Source of the DNA: Deltaproteobacteria bacterium
GTDB taxonomy: Bacteria > Desulfobacterota > Syntrophia > Syntrophales > UBA8958
NCBI GenBank assembly: GCA_029553375.1
Contig: JAKPCH010000011.1
Coordinates: 1-47,191 of the forward strand
Direction of reading: 5' to 3'
Length of the DNA stretch: 47,191 nt
Shown: piece by piece, positions 44,877 through 47,191 of the stretch
Numbering within the stretch: position 1 is the stretch's first letter
How the letters are laid out: the number at the start of each line of letters is the position of its first letter
Position numbers and translations under genes: made by a program
Notes under the pieces: generated by a model
What the model was told of the DNA's origin: nothing
Databases searched by the model: none
What the model saw: the letters and a program-made list of their open reading frames with translations, nothing else

Positions 44877-45077
44877 TATATCCGGAATTATGAGTTGCAA
44901 CACATCCTCTTTGACTTCCGATAAAGCAGCTATCAGTTTCTGCCGAGCTGCGGCTTTTAGCAAGTCCATAATTGCTGCAGGGGAACAGACATCACTCCGG
45001 AGGGACAGTTTTTGTTCGGACAAAGGTACCCCTTCAGGCTCACGTAGGAATAAACCGGCTGACAAGAAGCTAAGCAT
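44871..45077 (-). CDS. small cassette-type gene of unknown function (68 aa)
   Basis: The product begins MLSFLSAGLFLREPEG, continues through a helical, charged part ('LLKAAARQKLIAALSEVKEDV') and ends in IIPDIA. The stop TAA is part of the R'' box of attC A, the arrangement typical of integron cassettes. It lies 32 bases downstream of the expected start point of the promoter in the 63-bp repeat. No good ribosome site precedes ATG 45077 and no family is recognised; many cassette genes are likewise orphans. The reverse strand is also open here, so the call rests mainly on position and the attC stop codon. Confidence 0.4.
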   Translation of the reverse strand: MLSFLSAGLFLREPEGVPLSEQKLSLRSDVCSPAAIMDLLKAAARQKLIAALSEVKEDVLQLIIPDIA

Positions 45078-45085
45078 TGATATTA

Positions 45086-45148
45086 ATTGATAAGAACTTG
45101 CTTTTCGTTGTCGGCAGGATAGGAAACACGGACTTGTATGTCAAGAAA
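45086..45148. repeat. 63-bp direct repeat, copy 1
   Basis: Identical to 46953-47015 except for one base (A here, G there, in AAAC-A/G-CGG). It carries a minus-strand promoter (TTGACA, 17 bases, TATCCT). The two copies flank the PLAT-CVNH gene in the same orientation and lie upstream of the small cassette-type gene and the PLAT-CVNH gene respectively. Confidence 0.9.
45116..45144 (-). promoter_or_regulatory. sigma-70 promoter in repeat copy 1
   Basis: On the minus strand TTGACA (45144-45139), 17 bases, TATCCT (45121-45116, four of six matches). It points into the small cassette gene and, through attC A, toward the hsd operon, for which no nearer promoter is seen. Confidence 0.55.
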
Positions 45149-45150
45149 GG

Positions 45151-45181
45151 ATCAAAATGCTAAAAAAAGACCTGACCCCAT
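45151..45181 (-). other. GGGGTCAGGTC-type sequence downstream of the PLAT-CVNH gene
   Basis: On the minus strand AATGGGGTCAGGTC is followed by a run of seven T and TAGCATTTTGAT, starting about ten bases after the PLAT-CVNH stop. I recall similar GGGGTCAGGTCT sequences near REP-type transposases in deltaproteobacterial genomes; here no transposase adjoins. The T run may help termination but no stem is evident. Confidence 0.3.
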
Positions 45182-45188
45182 TCCTGCT

Positions 45189-46913
45189 TCATTTGCATGG
45201 GCCGCATATCAGATTGCCATCACAATTGGAAAGTCCCACGAAACAATTTCTCCAGTTGAGAGAAGATGGAGGGCCAGCCACACAGGCATATCTCTTCCTG
45301 CCTTTTTTGTCCTTGCAGTCATTGCAGCACATCCTATTGTCGTCGCCAAGAACGCACGAACCACAGCTTTTTTCAAAACTGCCCTGACACATCAGGTTTC
45401 CGTCTGTGTTCATGACGCCACCCGCACACTTGTCTGCCTGGGGAAGCTCAGTCGTACGGAATTCTCCCCCCGCAGCTTTTTCGCAAGAATTGCTGCCGCA
45501 CTTGCATTCGCATCGCAAGACCGCATTTTCGTCAAACGTGCATTCTCCGCAGGAATTCTTATAGCTTCCACCCGGGATGATTTTGCCCAATCGTTGAGCG
45601 GCGGGGGTAAGCTCCACTTTTCCGATCTTGACGTTTTTCGCCTCCGGCTTTGGCGGCGTCAATCCGGGATGGGCCGGCAAGCCGACAACTTCAATGCTTT
45701 TAACTATTCCTGCGGCCATGATGATGCTGGAACCGGTAATCATGGCGCCTGTATTGGTACGCAAGCTGGCCGTTACCCAATTAGATCCCGGCTGCGTCCT
45801 CCCGATCTTGCACAGATTCAACTCCGCTGCCTCGCCAGCGTTTTGTAGGCTGCCGAAAGAATTCACCAATTTCGCATAACCTTGACCTTCACTTACTCTC
45901 GCAAGAAATTCCTCATACGGCTTAACCATATCTTCCGGCTTATCACTGGTCAAATTAATGATCTTTTTGATTCTGTCTTTGATAATAGCGCCGCTGAAGG
46001 CGGCTTTCAGATCCTTTCTCGTCTCGGCGCCGTTTAATCGGATACAGGTTTGCATTTCCGGAAAACTGGCAATTCCAAAATTGATGGGTCCACCTACATA
46101 GGCCACCGAAGCCTTGGCAGCGATAGGCCACGATCCATATGTGTCGAAGTAGCCTTTGTGTCCCGCTTCCGCAACAGCGCCGCCGATCCAGGCATCGGCG
46201 TAAATGTAGAACCAACCGTTTGATTTGTAGGCGCTGGTTCGCGCTCGGGAAACAAATCCCGGAGCATTGGTCCATTCATATTTATCGTAGTAGGGAGGTG
46301 TAATGACAATGCTTTTGAGATGATCAGCTCGGGAAACGGTGATGTCTATCTTCTTGTCGTTTTCGTCCGTCGCCAGCCAGCGATTGACCATAAAAATATC
46401 CACCTCTCCTGTTTGCCGGTCTCTCACCCGGACAAGAAAAGGATACCACCCGGGCTTATCGCCTGTATTGTCATGCCGGAGGCGGATCGCTTTGATCCTC
46501 CCGCAATCTACTCTTAGATGCAAGGGAAAGTCATCCCACTGACCACGCTCAAAATAATCAGGTTTCGGCTTCTTCCTCTCTTCGTCCACTCTGGCTTTCC
46601 ACTCCGCATAAGCTCTTGGTGCTTTGCTCGGATCCGGAGGATGTCCAAAATCGATTACAGGCCACGTTAACTCAGTTTCCTCGGAGCTGCCCTTCTCCCC
46701 AATTAAAGTCAAATAAACCTTGGCATTCGTCCCTGCATTCTCAACATCCCCGGTCACTACCGCCACATCCTTCCAAAACGTAGGGGCCGGCTTAAAACTT
46801 TTCGCACCTGTTTTATTGTCTTTTGTCCGTTGGCCTTGGGAGAAGGCCGGGGAAAAGGGTGATAAAACAAAGGCAGAAAACAAAATGAGCGTAAAAATCA
46901 ATCTGTAAATCAC
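45189..46913 (-). CDS. secreted PLAT-CVNH domain protein
   Basis: 574 residues, starting at GTG 46913 with AGGAG nine bases upstream. Residues 1-26 are a signal peptide ('LIFTLILFSAFVLSPFSPAFS'). Residues about 50-190 fit a PLAT/LH2 beta-sandwich: 'VVTGDVENAGTNAKVYLTLIGEKGSS', 'FERGQWDDF', 'IKAIRLRHDNTGDKPGWY' and 'VRVRDRQTGEVDIFMVNRWL'. Residues 200-447 are of no recognised family. Residues about 448-574 form a Cys-rich CVNH-like double repeat, GSYKNSC...GGVMNTDGNLMC and GSFEKSC...VGLSNCDGNLIC, as in cyanovirin-N lectins, with about 20 Cys that could make disulfides. Likely an exported lipid- or sugar-binding protein. AT-richer than the core; flanked by 63-bp repeats. The frame is open upstream of the start to 47132. 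Confidence 0.75.
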   Translation of the reverse strand: MIYRLIFTLILFSAFVLSPFSPAFSQGQRTKDNKTGAKSFKPAPTFWKDVAVVTGDVENAGTNAKVYLTLIGEKGSSEETELTWPVIDFGHPPDPSKAPRAYAEWKARVDEERKKPKPDYFERGQWDDFPLHLRVDCGRIKAIRLRHDNTGDKPGWYPFLVRVRDRQTGEVDIFMVNRWLATDENDKKIDITVSRADHLKSIVITPPYYDKYEWTNAPGFVSRARTSAYKSNGWFYIYADAWIGGAVAEAGHKGYFDTYGSWPIAAKASVAYVGGPINFGIASFPEMQTCIRLNGAETRKDLKAAFSGAIIKDRIKKIINLTSDKPEDMVKPYEEFLARVSEGQGYAKLVNSFGSLQNAGEAAELNLCKIGRTQPGSNWVTASLRTNTGAMITGSSIIMAAGIVKSIEVVGLPAHPGLTPPKPEAKNVKIGKVELTPAAQRLGKIIPGGSYKNSCGECTFDENAVLRCECKCGSNSCEKAAGGEFRTTELPQADKCAGGVMNTDGNLMCQGSFEKSCGSCVLGDDNRMCCNDCKDKKGRKRYACVAGPPSSLNWRNCFVGLSNCDGNLICGPCK

Positions 46914-46952
46914 GACAGCCTTCTCCTTCCTGTTAGCGTCCGCTCTGAGATT

Positions 46953-47015
46953 ATTGATAAGAACTTGCTTTTCGTTGTCGGCAGGATAGGAAACGCGGAC
47001 TTGTATGTCAAGAAA
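46953..47015. repeat. 63-bp direct repeat, copy 2
   Basis: The second copy of the promoter-bearing repeat, 1.87 kb from copy 1 and in the same orientation, 40 bases upstream of the GTG start of the PLAT-CVNH gene. One mismatch in 63. Confidence 0.9.
46983..47011 (-). promoter_or_regulatory. sigma-70 promoter of the PLAT-CVNH gene, in repeat copy 2
   Basis: On the minus strand TTGACA (47011-47006), 17 bases, TATCCT (46988-46983). This gives a leader of about 60 bases to GTG 46913 with a good ribosome site. Confidence 0.6.
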
Positions 47016-47191
47016 ATCTTGACCACAAGATGTGGGTTGTTGCGCAGATGACCGTGTTGAAGGCACATTCCGACATCTATCCTTCCGAGAAACCCGTTCA
47101 CCTTCTGGTCGTTTCACCCGCAAAACTGGCATTATCGCCGGAATTCAGACAGACTTCACCGTCACGCATTTTTATGTGATGCGTTATGACT
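47016..47191. other. right edge, no gene recognised
   Basis: 176 bases upstream of the PLAT-CVNH promoter. An inverted repeat ACGCAT / ATGCGT (47164-47169 and 47179-47184) with a nine-base loop lies near the edge. The minus strand is open in the PLAT-CVNH frame from 47132 but lacks a signal or family. If an array of cassettes continues, its next attC would lie to the right. Confidence 0.3.

Noticed and set aside
46914-47132. Longer start of the PLAT-CVNH protein at 47132
   Set aside because: The extension crosses the promoter-bearing 63-bp repeat and would put the signal peptide more than 70 residues inside the protein; GTG 46913 has a good ribosome site directly before the signal peptide.

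Overview
The window is a high-GC bacterial chromosome segment, most likely from a Desulfobacterota (former Deltaproteobacteria) lineage near the syntrophic and sulfate-reducing groups. This placement is inferred from a class I adenylate cyclase, a short archaeal-type phosphatidylserine decarboxylase, an EF-G paralogue with a non-canonical G3 motif, a split pyruvate-carboxylase-like enzyme, and the gene order rpsB-tsf-pyrH-frr / uppS-cdsA-dxr-rseP. No ribosomal RNA is present to confirm it.

Positions 1-35,060 are core chromosome. From the left: the end of a MarC-family membrane protein; a long non-coding stretch rich in hairpins; a membrane diguanylate cyclase; a minus-strand pair of EF-G paralogue and molybdopterin adenylyltransferase; a biotin-dependent carboxylase pair; secA; argJ followed by a class I adenylate cyclase; the rpsB-tsf-pyrH-frr translation cluster closed by a strong terminator; an overlapping envelope and isoprenoid run (uppS-cdsA-dxr-rseP-tsaB) and the phosphatidylethanolamine branch (psd-pssA); then asd-rsmD-coaD-aspartate aminotransferase-ispG-proS-rel; and amidase-rph-rdgB ending at a tRNA-Pro(TGG) with its own terminator. 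Many genes overlap by 1-4 bases and some start with TTG or GTG. The coding style is rich in AGG and CTC codons.

Positions 35,060-47,191 are accessory DNA with a different codon style (CGC/GCG rich, then AT-richer at the far right). A minus-strand type I restriction-modification operon (hsdM - AlbA/Schlafen-type ATPase - remnant - hsdS - REP-associated transposase - hsdR) lies between two integron attC-like sites in the same orientation. The whole 9.3 kb therefore has the outline of a very large gene cassette. Upstream of it, in the same orientation, is a small ORF whose stop codon lies inside the first attC, as is usual in cassettes. Further upstream is a secreted PLAT-CVNH protein. Both of these genes lie behind copies of a 63-bp repeat that carries a sigma-70-like promoter.

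The restriction system has two remarkable features. HsdR contains a complete-looking GIY-YIG nuclease domain inserted in frame between the helicase part and the C-terminal part. hsdR and hsdM also contain six full copies and one partial copy of a short palindrome (CCTGCCTGC...GCAGGCAGG), each read in the same frame as Leu-Pro-Ala. The transposase gene of the operon itself contains two REP-like hairpins. Together these suggest a defence locus that has been repeatedly entered by small mobile elements while staying open.
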